This document shows, piece by piece, positions 1 through 10,789 of a stretch of DNA of 64,000 nt (position 1 is the stretch's first letter; each line of letters starts with the position of its first letter). A program made the position numbers and the translations under genes. Source of the stretch: Hsuehochloa calcarea (Eukaryota > Streptophyta > Magnoliopsida > Poales > Poaceae); NCBI GenBank assembly GCA_036346395.1, contig CM070601.1:17853763-17917762 (forward strand), written 5' to 3'. The notes under the pieces were generated by a model. That model was not told where the DNA came from and did not search any database. It saw only the letters and a list, made by a program, of their open reading frames with translations.

Positions 1-1090
1 TTTGTTCCCGTTGTCCCCGACTCTGACTCTCTCTCTCTCTCTCCCGTCGTGTGGTCGCCGTATACAAGCCGGACTCCACTTCTCAAGGCTATTTAAAGCC
101 CCGAGGATCTTTGTTTTTCACACCCCGAGTCGTGCCTCACCTTTTGCCCTAGCCGCCTTAGATTGGATCATCACCTAGCGCTGTTGCCGTCGTCATCTTC
201 TTCGTCTCCGGCCGAAACTCTCCATCTTGACCGCTGCCATTCCAACGCGCCTCGTCGTCAATGGGCGCCACCATCGGGATCACCTCGATGACCACATCTC
301 AGATCTACCCTCACTTTCGTCGGAGCACCACCCTAGCTACTTCACCGACGAGCCCGAACCATAATCTCCACTTCGACCTCGCCACCATCAACCTCCATTC
401 ACCCTCGGCCGCCGTAGGTACCTCATTGAGTTTGCCATTGCCTTAGCTACCCAACGAGCACCACCGTTTGCTCAGCCGTGGACGATATCGCCGACCACCT
501 TGGCTTTCCGAGCCACCAACGTCGTCGAGATGACGTGGAAGCCATGTGTCACTGTGTGTCTGCCATGTCAGATCCATCTCAGCCCTAGCGCTTACGTGGC
601 AGTCGCGTTAGCGCTGAATCAGTCAATCCTTGCGCCTACACCGAATCCAATCCCACGTGGACTTGGTCCACTGTAAACCCAGCCACTGTCATGTGGGTCC
701 CATATGTCAGATCTACTATTCCGTAGACCAGTGAGCCATAGACCGTGAGCCAGAGCTGTGGACTTGGTCCATAGGCCAAGGGTCCCACATGTCAGTCTCT
801 GTTTCCTATTTTTAGATTTTCTTTTAATTATGAAAATGTTGCCGACGTCGTGCTGATGCAATATTTCAGGATTTCCTTTATAAAGAAAATTTGAAATAGT
901 AATTCTTTTATCTTTTTCTTAGATTTAAATCTTCCGAGAGCCCGTTCTTCCTCATACGAATTCTGATTGAACCCATTCAAGTTTTTGAATTAATCTAAAT
1001 TCATGCTCCACCTTCCTGAGATTTTTATTTAATTTTTAGATTTTATTTATTACTCTGTTTGTATTTATTTACTTTTCGCTTTCGTTTGCG
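1..1090. mobile_element. GC-rich LTR-like segment of a gypsy-type derivative
   Basis: No convincing gene. The segment starts with a short CT-rich tract (about 30-43), followed by a TATA-like ATTTAAAG near 90 and a GC-rich leader-like stretch. From about 800 it becomes AT-rich. This resembles the promoter and transcribed part of a grass gypsy-type LTR running into a non-coding internal region. Short open frames at 261-446 and 619-861 show no recognisable protein similarity. LTR ends are not defined because the left edge is outside the window. The assignment is by resemblance and is tentative. Confidence 0.35.
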
Positions 1091-2645
1091 AGTAGACATT
1101 AATACTTCGGGAGCTTCTGAGGGATAAGGAGTTGATCAAGCTCAAGACAAGTATAAAGACTTGTTTCAAGGCAAGTTGTACCTTTGACTATGTTGAACTC
1201 AGTTTTCTAAAATTACCTTGATTCAAATTATTGTATTTTACTTTAAGTATTTATTTAAATATTTTGGTATTAATTATACATCCATTTGATTATATCCACT
1301 TTTCTCATTGTATTACTATGATCTTTTGTCACCCTAGCTTGGTTAATTATTAGTTGGTATTATCATAGCACCAACGTGGGTTGGTTAGACATGATTAATA
1401 TACTTGGCCATGCAACGGGTCATAGATATCATTTTTAGTTGCAAGATATAAACGTAACTAACTGATTATGGAATAGGTTATGAAAAGATTGTGTTGTTAC
1501 TCTTTGATGACATGTGATGCACTTAACTAATAGGGTGAAAAAAAGATTTAGACTGAGGTGAGTAGAAAGGATTGGTGGTATAATGGATTTGTGATTGGGA
1601 GATGTGAATTGTGGTAATTAATTGGTAGAAATTGGCAGTCTCACCTTGGTCAATTAAGGACTTAATTTTATGCGCCATTGAACTGAGTCAGAACTGTATA
1701 ACCACATGCCTGATGGACGAGCCTAACTTAGTAAGTTGTGGAGTCTTGACATTGACTACTCAGGTAGTAGGTTAGTGATGGTGGAGGTGTGGACTACTCT
1801 GAAAGTCACGTTTATGAGTGACTCGTCGTCTCCGGGTCTAACGGTGTGCGTCGGACCAGCGAGTCAGGTTAGGGTCGGCTATATGCACATCGGAAGAGTC
1901 AACTGTTGAGATGAAACATCCGAAAGGTTTTGTTATGATTGATGCTAGCTACACTAGTTATATCGTGTGGGTAAAGCGTATAACCTCTGAACAGTGTTAA
2001 TAAATCTATTCGAATAGCCACGTTCGCGGTGATGAACATGCTTGGGGATTTCACACAAGGGGTATATTTTCATAAAAATAATTGGGAAGGGGCAGCTGTG
2101 TGGGGAAACTTATGAACCTGTGTGAAAGAAACTGGTTAGGATATGGGAGCTTTATGAAAATACTTATTAAAATTATTATTTTTATTTGTTTTAAATTACA
2201 CTTTTAATCTATTATTTGTATTCAATTGCAAATGTTGTTTTATTGCAAAATAACCATAGAAGCTATTTCCTTTGGAATAAGCTATCATCTATAATTGTAT
2301 TATGTGGTACAACTTGTTGAGTACTCGGTATACTCATTCTTGCTGTAATCATTTAGCTGAAGCAGAGGAGTCTTTGCATGCTTTTGAGGAGGAGCTATAT
2401 GAGGATGGTGATCTCTAGGTTTTGATCCCAGTCAGTTGCTTGTCACAAGTCGATGGGTGTCCGTTGGAGTTGCTTTCGTTCCGCTGTCGTTTCTTTATTT
2501 AGTGTTATCCCTACGTGGCTTAATAAATATAAACTCGGTCATAAAGTCACAACCGTTATTTATTAATAAAATTAGTAATTTATTCTTACATTCATCTTGT
2601 GTGGAATGATATTCATCTATGATGACATTGTGTGCACTAGCGTGA
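1091..2645. mobile_element. Non-coding internal region of a LARD-like gypsy derivative
   Basis: About 1.5 kb without a reading frame of note. Its composition and landmark phrases resemble 46060-47640 in this window: a GGCAAGT motif near the start, a CATCGGAAGAGT block in the middle, and a GAGTACTCGGTATACTC-type block followed by an acidic GAGGA-rich tract near the end. Such sequence is typical of large retrotransposon derivatives in grasses that keep LTRs and a conserved non-coding interior. It is cut at about 2645 where minus-strand copia sequence begins. The match was judged by eye. Confidence 0.4.
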
Positions 2646-3600
2646 TCTTGAACTAGTGCATTATACACAGAGCATTCAGATTTGCATATTTGGGTCCCGA
2701 CATAGTGCCCCTCAGGTAGCGCAACACACGAATCAGGTGACCATAATGAACTAAGGTAGAACCACTAACAAACTGGCTAAGACCATGAATAACATGAGCA
2801 ATATCTGGTCTGGTCACTGTGAAATAGACGAGATTGCCAACAATGTGACGATACCTAGAGACATCATCAACATGAGTACCATATGTGGAACAAAGTTGGA
2901 CATGCAGCTCCATGGGAGTACGTAGTGGCTGACCTAGTATCAGTGAGACCTGACCGAGTAATGTGATCCTCAATATAACGATGCTGAGAAAGATAATAAC
3001 CATCAGCTGTGGAGGTAACATCAATCCCTAGGAAATAGCTGAGTGTCCCCAAATCAGACATCATAAAATGCTCACTGAGTTTCTCTTTCACAAAAGCAAT
3101 ATACTCCATATCATCCCCTGTAATCAACAAGTCATCCACATATAGCAAGAGAAGAGTACGTCCACACTCAGATGTGTGAATGAACAAAGTAGGATCATTG
3201 TCACTACTCACTAGGGTTGAAACCAGTAGCACACATCACAGAACTGAACTACTCAAACCAAGCACGAAGGGTTTGCTTGAGACCATAAATACACGATGAA
3301 GTCGACAGACATACTCTGGTGGAGTCTCCACACCAGGAGGTGGCTGCATGTATATCTCCTCATGAATATCACCATGAAGGAAAACATTCTTAGCATCCAT
3401 CTGTGTGATAGTCCAGGAACGATTCGCAGCAACTACAACCAAGGTCTAAACAATAGTCATATGAGTCATGGGAGCAAATGTCTTATCATAATCATAACCC
3501 TGGGTCTGTTGAAAACCACGAGTAACCGGACGTACCTTATAGCACTCTATTGAACCATCAGACTTGGTCTTGACCTTATAAACTCACTTGCAAGTGATAG
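2646..3600 (-). pseudogene. Ty1-copia reverse transcriptase remnant (tandem copy 1)
   Basis: Minus-strand copia pol fragment in several frames. Going leftward from about 3600 it shows the start of the RT domain (QTQGYDYDKTFAP-type sequence and WTITQMDAKNVFLHGDIHEE around 3440-3330), then LLLLYVDDLLITGDD with the YVDD catalytic box near 3120, then a SDLGTLSYFLGI block. The VTRPDIAHVIHGLSQF block and YLRGT motif of the RT end lie between 2843 and 2660. RNase H is missing because the element is cut at about 2650. Frameshifts separate the blocks, so it cannot be translated through. The part from 2843 rightward is repeated at 6804. Confidence 0.88.
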
Positions 3601-4132
3601 TTACAATTTGAGGGTGGGGGAACAAGCTTTCAGGTCCCAATGTGCTCTAAGGTTGCAAGCTCCTCAGACATAGCTGATTGCCACTCAAGAACAACGGTTG
3701 CCTCCTAATAAGTATATTGCTTGTTGGGATAATTTCACATCCATTGTGACAGGAGGTAGAGCACTATTTATAAGGGCAAGGGTGTACCCACCTATCAGAC
3801 TAGTCTTTTGGGGGAGATGACCCTAGACCCTTAGTTGTTGCTTTGTAGTTGATATCGCGGCGGCTCGGGGAAGACGCGGCGTTGGCGGCGGACCCAACGA
3901 ATCCTGCTGGTGGCGATGGGAAACACTCGAATCCAACCGGACATGAGGAAACCGAGCACCGGCAGCGGATGGCGGCGGCAACATACGTGAAGAAATAGCA
4001 TACCACGGGAGAAGGAGAGGGAGAAGAGTAGCACGCCGGTGACGGCTCGTCGGAGGCTCGCCGACGACGATGAGGATGACAACTGCCAGACCAGGTCTAG
4101 TCCCTAACTCTTAACCCTAGGCGCTGATAACA
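3601..4132 (-). pseudogene. Decayed copia linker/gag leader and primer binding site (copy 1)
   Basis: Minus-strand continuation of the copia remnant. 3600-3720 looks like the variable linker between integrase and RT. The segment 3830-4082 is GC-rich and contains a short open frame with no recognisable domain, in the place where the gag start should be. Most of gag, protease and integrase are absent, so a large internal deletion is inferred. At 4120-4132 the complement of a primer binding site for initiator methionine tRNA is visible (one base altered compared with copy 2 at 8081-8093), directly next to the LTR. Confidence 0.6.
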
Positions 4133-4278
4133 CGATAGATTTGGGTGAATAGCCCTTGGTTCTTTCTATTAATCATGAGGGGTTATATACACACCCATAC
4201 ATAGGCTACGTGGGCCACATGCGTCAGCCATATACAATAGACTAGTAAATCTATGTTACAGGGATATATATATTAACA
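4133..4278 (-). mobile_element. Short copia LTR (146 bp), copy 1
   Basis: Minus-strand LTR adjoining the primer binding site. On the minus strand it begins TGTTAATATATATA (at 4278) and ends near AATCTATC(A/G) at 4133; the terminal A is preserved in copy 2 but mutated here. It is the 5' LTR of the minus-strand copia remnant. The matching 3' LTR is not present to the left, where the element is truncated. Confidence 0.7.
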
Positions 4279-5411
4279 CAAGCAATACAATGCAGTAGCC
4301 TGCTGTTGAACACACAAGGCTCTATGCTAACAAAGATGCGGAGGCAACTGATGTAAAAGAAGTTCAACGACGCTAGAGCAGAAAGCTTCAGGTCATATAT
4401 AACTTGCAATTCTAGAACTGCTACCAGGACCAATCTTTACAACTGAATATGCTCCCACAAATGAAGCCGCTTTGCAAAAGTTGAAGAGGACCCTTCTATG
4501 GACAACTTATTTATATGTTGATAGCATGCAATATCAGAGAGGTAGATATGCTAAGAAAAATAAACTGCAGTAAGCAGAAAAAAATAAATATAAATTAACA
4601 TATCATGCTACACGGTCATCGGCACAAACTAAAGGGTAAATACAGTGATTTTACGAATGGTAAAATCAATCAGTGTTAATGTCATAAACATCATAAAATC
4701 AAGAGCAAATGTTCTCAAATCACTCTTCTGCCTCTGCCCTAAATCTTCGCGAGGGACTTACTTTTGAAAAAAGAAGAAGAGGGATATAGCACAAAAAGCA
4801 AGTTATGGCTTCCATTACCGGTGATGTCAAAAGAAAGCTCTTAATGGGAGGGTGAGGTTCACTGCAACGTTATCAGTGGTAGTAAAGCAGAAAGACAGAT
4901 ATATTCCTGATAGATCATTTCCTTGAGTAAAGAACAACATTAAATTGTGACGGCTGAAAATTCTTACCAGTGTGGTCCCAAATGTCGACATATGCCATTG
5001 GTACAGTTCTAATGACATGCCATTTCAATCAACCGAATCACACAGAAAAATGGTGTAAACGTACAGTAGGTGCAAACACCATAGATAAATTGCATAAAAG
5101 AAGCACATTGTCCGTCCATTAAAAAAAAATCGAGTAAAATTGCATAAAAGAAACACAGTGTCCTCGATCCTTACGTATACCCGGTGTGTTGGGGGGATTC
5201 GTTTTTTTGGTAAATTTCCATACATGAGAAAAAAAAAACCTTATGCTTGTTCCATCGATGTCTCAAATAACAAATTATACGAAGGCAACTTGATGGCATG
5301 TGGAGAACTTCGACAAACTCGATTACCGGAAGAGAACGAAACTAAGATGAGAAAAGCTACAAAAACAAATCTCCTGGTGGACCAGACATGAATTGATAGA
5401 ATTTGTACTGA
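4279..5411. other. Unassigned sequence within the duplicated unit (copy 1)
   Basis: No recognisable gene. AT-rich with several poly-A or poly-T runs (for example near 5122 and 5230). Small open frames do not resemble known proteins and are not better preserved than the surrounding sequence when the two tandem copies are compared. Confidence 0.6.
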
Positions 5412-5717
5412 TGTTGTCTTATAATCGAGGCTGTGTTGCCGACAAACAGAGCTCTCAACTCGTAAATAATAGACAATAGACAGGAGTACAAGTTTGTAGT
5501 ATCAGCATTATCTCTTTGTTGATCTCTTTGGTCGTAGGCTTGTAAGTACAATGAGAGCCCCTTTTATATAGGAGGAGTATGTCTCCCTTCATGTATAAAT
5601 AAGCAATATGATACTAAACTAACTAATGTGCCTTGTGCCCTCTAATAGGCCTTTGTTTAGGTAAAGTGTCCATATATAATCGGGCATCGAAAACAGGTTG
5701 ATATACAACATCCCCTT
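5412..5717 (-). mobile_element. Copia 3' LTR with polypurine tract, copy 1
   Basis: An LTR of about 300 bp on the minus strand, bounded by TGTTG and CAACA ends. The complement of 5711-5717 reads AAGGGGA immediately before the LTR start, a typical polypurine tract, which identifies it as a 3' LTR. The minus strand also shows a TATA-like box and an AATAAA-type signal. Related LTRs lie at 9376-9672 (tandem copy 2) and 15404-15710 (a diverged separate copy). Confidence 0.72.
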
Positions 5718-5759
5718 GGATACTTTGCCAAAGCCATGCTCATGCATCATTAAAAACTT

Positions 5760-6155
5760 TTTTTGAAAAACCAGTGGAAAAAAAATAGTAAGAAGAAAAG
5801 AGTGTATAGCTCGCGTTACGATGAGGACATCCCTTCTATGGATACAACTCATCCACAAAGAAGTGTTGCAAGGACCACTTACTGAGCTCGTGCTCGTCAA
5901 CTTAATTACAAGGTGAACTCATTCCTAGCTTCATATATTCTTGAGAATAGAGCCCTACCTAATGCAAGTGATTTAATTGTGCTTAGGAACTTGGGAAAGG
6001 ATGTAGGAAAGGGACATGGAGTCATGGACATGCACGGAAGGAATAATGAAGGTCACCACGTCACTTTAGGACCAAGTCAAGCACGAATTCGAGTTGGACA
6101 CGTTCTGGAATCAGAGTCGGACTGCTGCGATGGTACCAAGTTCAAATGGGCGTAA
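5760..6155 (+). pseudogene. Ty3-gypsy polyprotein C-terminal end, broken (copy 1)
   Basis: Plus-strand coding remnant equivalent to the intact frame at 9725-10117. It encodes the basic tail seen at the end of grass gypsy polyproteins, with a TRARARQLNY-type motif followed by NASDLIVLRNLG. Compared with copy 2, one C is missing in the CTCGAG of the arginine-rich motif (about 5884), shifting the frame. The polyprotein stop is at 6153-6155. Confidence 0.7.
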
Positions 6156-6282
6156 CTTCCTCATACGGACTCCGTTTGGGACGTTCTTGTACTTCATGGA
6201 AAGCTTATGAAGTCTACTTTCCAACGGATCAACCTCATCTTCAAATTCCATCTGAGCCGGCCGAAATCTTCAAAAGAGTCCA

Positions 6283-6802
6283 TGTTGGTTTCGAGTCCGA
6301 GTCAAAAAGGGTGCCTTTGCGCCACCCCCACTTGGGCCCATGGGCCTTGTAACCCTAGGGTGTGCATTGGACGCCACCCCGGTCGTTCTCCTATAAAGGA
6401 GCCGCCACCTCCGTTGCTAGGACTTGGATTTCGTTGATTTTAGGTTTAGCCATTGTGCAAACTTTGTTCTTGATTGTGTCGAGCGACCACTGTCAAAACG
6501 ACCGGGATCCCATCTTTGCTATTCGCAATACAATTTATGCTTCCTTCATATTCGCAATATCGATTGCCTATGTCTTATTCTTGCTAGTTCTTCGATTGCT
6601 CGCGAGGATTGAACTTCATGTTCAGGTTGATCACGCCTCAGCGAGGTCAATAACACTTGAGTTGGTTCGCGATTGCTAAGGCGCAAGCGTCGTCGTGACG
6701 GTTGTAGTCGGATCGTGAGAGTCACCGCCACCAAAATCGATAGTTATCAATCTCATCGAAAGATCGGACACCTCGTTTCCATCACGTTCTTGTCATTGCA
6801 CC
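6283..6802 (+). mobile_element. Gypsy LTR, 3' truncated (copy 1)
   Basis: Starts TGTTGGTTTC about 128 bp after the polyprotein stop, with a purine-rich AAAAGAG just before it. A CTATAAAGGAG promoter-like element lies near 6391. The LTR is cut at the duplication breakpoint about 6802, where it joins copia RT sequence. Compared with copy 2 (10244-10771) it has several one- to three-base losses. Confidence 0.6.
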
Positions 6803-6803
6803 T

Positions 6804-7560
6804 ATGTGACGATACCTAGAGACATCATCAACATGAGTACCATATGTGGAACAAAGTTGGACATGCGGCTCCATGGGAGTACGTAGTGGTGACCTAGTAT
6901 CGTGAGACTGACCGAGTAATGTGATCCTCAATATAACGATGCTGAGAAAGATAATAACCATCAGCTGTGGAGGTAACATCAATCCCTAGGAAATAGCTGA
7001 GTGTCCCCAAATCAGACATCATAAAATGCTCACTGAGTTTCTCTTTCACAAAAGCAATATACTCCATATCATCCCCTGTAATCAACAAGTCATCCACATA
7101 TAGCAAGAGAAGAGTACGTCCACACTCAGATGTGTGAATGAACAAAGTAGGATCATTGTCACTACTCACTAGGGTTGAAACCAGAGCACACATCACGTAA
7201 TCGAACTACTCAAACCAAGCACGAAGGGTTTGCTTGAGACCATAAATACACGATGAAGTCGACAGACATACTCTGGTGGAGTCTCCACACCAGGAGGTGG
7301 CTGCATGTATATCTCCTCATGAATATCACCATGAAGGAAAACATTCTTAGCATCCATCTGTGTGATAGTCCAGGAACGATTCGCAGCAACTACAACCAAG
7401 GTCTAAACAATAGTCATATGAGTCATGGGAGCAAATGTCTTATCATAATCATGACCCTGGGTCTGTTGAAAACCACGAGTAACCAGACGTACCTTATAGC
7501 ACTCTATTGAACCATCGGACTTGGTCTTGACCTTATAAACTCACTTGCAAGTGATAGTTA
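6804..7560 (-). pseudogene. Ty1-copia reverse transcriptase remnant (tandem copy 2)
   Basis: Same content as 2843-3600: the WTITQMDAKNVFLHGD block near 7385-7330, LLLLYVDDLLITGDD near 7080 and the YFLGIDV block near 7000. The RT end beyond the YGTHVDDVSRYRH motif is missing because the duplication breakpoint falls there and gypsy LTR sequence takes over at 6802. Extra small indels relative to copy 1 occur around 6888-6912. Confidence 0.88.
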
Positions 7561-8093
7561 CAACTTGAGGGTGGGGGAACAAGCTTTCAGGTCCCAATGT
7601 GCTCTAAGGTTGCAAGCTCCTCAGACATAGCTGATTGCCACTCAAGAACAACGGTTGCCTCCTAATAAGTATATTGCTTGTTGGGATAATTTCACATCCA
7701 TTGTGACAGGAGGTAGAGCACTATTTATAAGGGCAAGGGTGTACCCACCTATCAGACTAGTCTTTTGGGGGAGATGACCCTAGACCCCTTAGTTGTTGCT
7801 TTGTAGTTGATATCGCCGAAACTGGCTCGGGGAAGACGACGTTGGCGGCGGACCCAACCGAATCCGGCTGGTGGCGATGGGAAACACTCGAATCCAACCG
7901 GACATGAGGAAACCGAGCACCGGCAGCGGATGGCGGCGGCAACATACGTGAAGAAATAGCAAACCACGGGAGAAGGAGAGGGAGAAGAGTAGCACGCCGG
8001 TGACGGCTCGTCGGAGGCTCGCCGACGACGATGAGGATGACAACTGCCAGACCAGGTCTAGTCCCTAACTCTTAACCCTAGGCTCTGATAACA
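7561..8093 (-). pseudogene. Decayed copia linker/gag leader and primer binding site (copy 2)
   Basis: Equivalent of 3601-4132. The complement of 8081-8093 reads TGTTATCAGAGCC, a primer binding site of the plant initiator methionine tRNA type with one change from the usual TGGTATCAGAGCC. The GC-rich leader differs from copy 1 by small indels around 7817-7865. Confidence 0.62.
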
Positions 8094-8239
8094 TGATAGA
8101 TTTGGGTGAATAGCCCTTGGTTCTTTCTATTAATCATGAGGGGTTATATACACACCCATACATAGGCTACGTGGGCCACATGCGTCAGCCATATACAATA
8201 GACTAGTAAATCTATGTTACAGGGATATATATATTAACA
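8094..8239 (-). mobile_element. Short copia LTR (146 bp), copy 2
   Basis: Minus-strand LTR with TGTTAATATA start (8239) and CTATCA end (8094), directly next to the primer binding site. The terminal dinucleotides TG and CA are both intact here. It is the 5' LTR of the truncated copia remnant. Confidence 0.72.
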
Positions 8240-9375
8240 CAAGCAATACAATGCAGTAGCCTGCTGTTGAACACACAAGGCTCTATGCTAACAAAGATGC
8301 GGAGGCAACTGATGTAAAAGAAGTTCAACGACGCTAGAGCAGAAAGCTTCAGGTCATATATAACTTGCAATTCTAGAACTGCTACCAGGACCAATCTTTA
8401 CAACTGAATATGCTCCCACAAATGAAGCCGCTTTGCAAAAGTTGAAGAGGACCCTTCTATCGACAACTTATTTATATGTTGATAGCATGCAATATCAAAG
8501 AGGTAGATATGCTAAGAAAAATAAACTGCAGTAAGCAGAAAAAAATAAATATAAATTAACATATCATGCTACACGGTCATCGGCACAAACTAAAGGGTAA
8601 ATACAGTGATTTTACGAATGGTAAAATCAATCAGTGTTAATGTCATAAACATCATAAAATCAAGAGCAAATGTTCTCAAATCACTCTTCTGCCTCTGCCC
8701 TAAATCTTCGCGAGGGACTTACTTTTGAAAAAAGAAGAAGAGGGATATAGCACAAAAAGCAAGTTATGGCTTCCATTACCGGTGACTATCAAAGAAAGCT
8801 CTTAATGGGAGGGTGAGGTTCACTGCAACGTTATCAGTGGTAGTAAAGCAGAAAGACAGATATATTCCTGATAGATCATTTCCTTGAGTAAAGAACAACA
8901 TTAAATTGCGACGGCTGAAAATTCTTACCAGTGGTCCCAAATGTCGACATATGCCATTGGTACAGTTCTAATGACATGCCATTTCAATCAACCGAATCAC
9001 GCAGAAAAATGGTGTAAACGTACAGTAGGTGCAAACACCATAGATAAATTGCATAAAAGAAGCACATTGTCCTTCCATATAAAAAAAAACTTCGCGTAAA
9101 ATTGCATAAAAGAAACACAGTGTCCTCGATCCTTACGTATACCCGGTGTGTTGGGGGGATTCGTTTTTTTGGTAAATTTCCATACATGAGGAAAAAAAAA
9201 AACCTTATGCTTGTTCCATCGATGTCTCAAATAACAAATTATATGAAGGCAACTTGATGGCATGTGGAGAACTTCGACAAACTCGATTACCGGAAGAGAA
9301 CGAAACTAAGATGAGAAAAGCTACAAAAACAAATCTCCTGGTGGACCAGACATGAATTGATAGAATTTGTACTGA
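8240..9375. other. Unassigned sequence within the duplicated unit (copy 2)
   Basis: Near-identical to 4279-5411. No recognisable gene and no coding constraint visible from the differences between the copies. Confidence 0.6.
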
Positions 9376-9679
9376 TGTTGTCTTATAATCGAGGCTGTGT
9401 TGCCGACGAACAGAGCTCTCAACTCGTAAATAATAGACAATAGACAGGAGTACAAGTTTGTAGTATCAGCATTATCTCTTTGGTGATCTCTTTGGCGTAG
9501 GCTTGTAAGTACAATGAGAGCCCCTTTTATATAGGAGGAGTATGTCTCCCTTCATGTATAAATAAGCAATATGATACTAAACTAACTAATGTGCCTTGTG
9601 CCCTCTAATAGGCCTTTGTTTAGGTAAAGTGCTATATATAATCGGGCATCGAAAACAGGTTGATATACAACATCCCCTT
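9376..9679 (-). mobile_element. Copia 3' LTR with polypurine tract, copy 2
   Basis: Equivalent of 5412-5717: the LTR spans 9376-9672 and the polypurine tract (AAGGGGA on the minus strand) 9673-9679. Confidence 0.7.
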
Positions 9680-9724
9680 GGATACTTTGCCAAAGTCATG
9701 CTCATGCATCATTAAAAACTTTTT

Positions 9725-10117
9725 TTGAAAAACCAGTGGAAAAAAAATAGTAAGAAGAAAAGAGTGTATAGCTCGCGTTCTGATGAGGACATCCCTTCTA
9801 TGGATACAACTCATCCACAGCAAGTGTTGCAAGGACCACTTACTCGAGCTCGTGCTCGTCAACTTAATTACAAGGTGAACTCATTCCTAGCTTCATATGT
9901 TACTGAGAATAGACCGCTACCTAATGCAAGTGATTTAATTGTGCTTAGGAACTTGGGAAAGGATGTAGGAAAGGGACATGGAGTCATGGACATGCACGGA
10001 AGGAATAATGAAGGTCACCACGTCACTTTAGGACCAAGTCAAGCACGAATTCGAGTTGGACACGTTCTGGAATCAGAGTCGGACTGCTGCGATGGTACCA
10101 AGTTCAAATGGGCGTAA
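9725..10117 (+). pseudogene. Ty3-gypsy polyprotein C-terminal fragment, open frame (copy 2)
   Basis: A 130-codon open frame encoding the lysine- and arginine-rich tail of a gypsy polyprotein: a KKNSKKKR start, GPLTRARARQLNYKV and ENRPLPNASDLIVLRNLG, then a stretch ending GTKFKWA before the stop. RT, RNase H and integrase are absent upstream, where copia sequence takes over, so this is a fragment despite being open. The gypsy 3' LTR follows. Confidence 0.75.
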
Positions 10118-10243
10118 CTTCCTCATACGGACTCCGTTTGGGACGTTCTTGTACTTCATGGAAAGCTTATGAAGTCTACTTTCCAACGGATCCAACCTCA
10201 TCTTCAAATTCCATCTGAGCCGGCCGAAATCTTCAAAAGAGTC

Positions 10244-10771
10244 CATGTTGGTTTCTGAGTCCGAGTCAAAAGGGTCTCACGCCACCCCACTTGGGCCCAT
10301 GGGCCTTGTAACCCTAGGGTGTGCATTGGACGCCACCCCTGGTCGTTCTCCCTATAAAGGAGCCGCCACCTCCGTTGCTAGGACTTGGATTTCGTTGATT
10401 TTAGGTTTAGCCATTGTGCAAACTTTGTTCTTCAGTTGTGTCGAACGACCACCTGTCAAGACAGCTTCGGGATCCCATCTTTGCTATTCGCAATACAATT
10501 TATGCTTCCTTCATATTCGCAATATCAGATTGCCTATGTCTTATTCTTGCTAGTTCTTCGATTGCTCGCAGGGATTGAACTTCATGTTCAGGTTGATCAC
10601 GCCTCCAGCGAGGTCAATAACACTTCGGAGTTGGTTCAGCGATTGCTAAGGCGCAAGCGTCGTCGTACGGTTGTAGTCGGATCGTGAGAGTCACCGCCAC
10701 CAAAATCGATAGTTATCAATCTCATCGAAAGATCGGACACCTCGTTTCCATCACGTTCTTGTCATTGCACC
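10244..10771 (+). mobile_element. Gypsy LTR, 3' truncated (copy 2)
   Basis: Starts TGTTGGTTTC, carries a CCTATAAAGGAG promoter-like element near 10351, and stops at the same point as copy 1. Because both copies end identically, the LTR was already truncated, or was the breakpoint, when the tandem duplication formed. Confidence 0.6.
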
Positions 10772-10789
10772 GGCTGTCTCGTTAAAAAC

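Larger units (their letters stand above)
2843..6802 (+). repeat. Direct tandem duplication, copy 1 (about 3.96 kb)
   Basis: The sequence from ATGTGACGATACC at 2843 to TCATTGCACC at 6802 reappears from 6804 to 10771 in the same order and orientation. The offset is 3961 near the left end and changes slightly through small indels. The unit contains the left part of a minus-strand copia fragment, a short copia LTR, unexplained sequence, a second minus-strand copia LTR with its polypurine tract, and the 3' end of a gypsy element with part of its LTR. The breakpoints lie inside an RT domain and inside a gypsy LTR, so this is not a transposon insertion unit. Confidence 0.95.
6804..10771 (+). repeat. 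Direct tandem duplication, copy 2 (about 3.97 kb)
   Basis: Second unit of the tandem pair. It keeps the same mosaic as copy 1 and ends in the gypsy LTR at TCATTGCACC, after which unique sequence (a GGCTGTCTCG start) follows. Differences from copy 1 are scattered substitutions and mostly one- to three-base indels. The gypsy frame is open here but broken in copy 1. Confidence 0.95.

Noticed and set aside
3296..3553. 85-codon plus-strand frame, repeated at 7253-7510
   Set aside because: Antisense to the copia RT; present in both tandem copies only because the DNA is duplicated.
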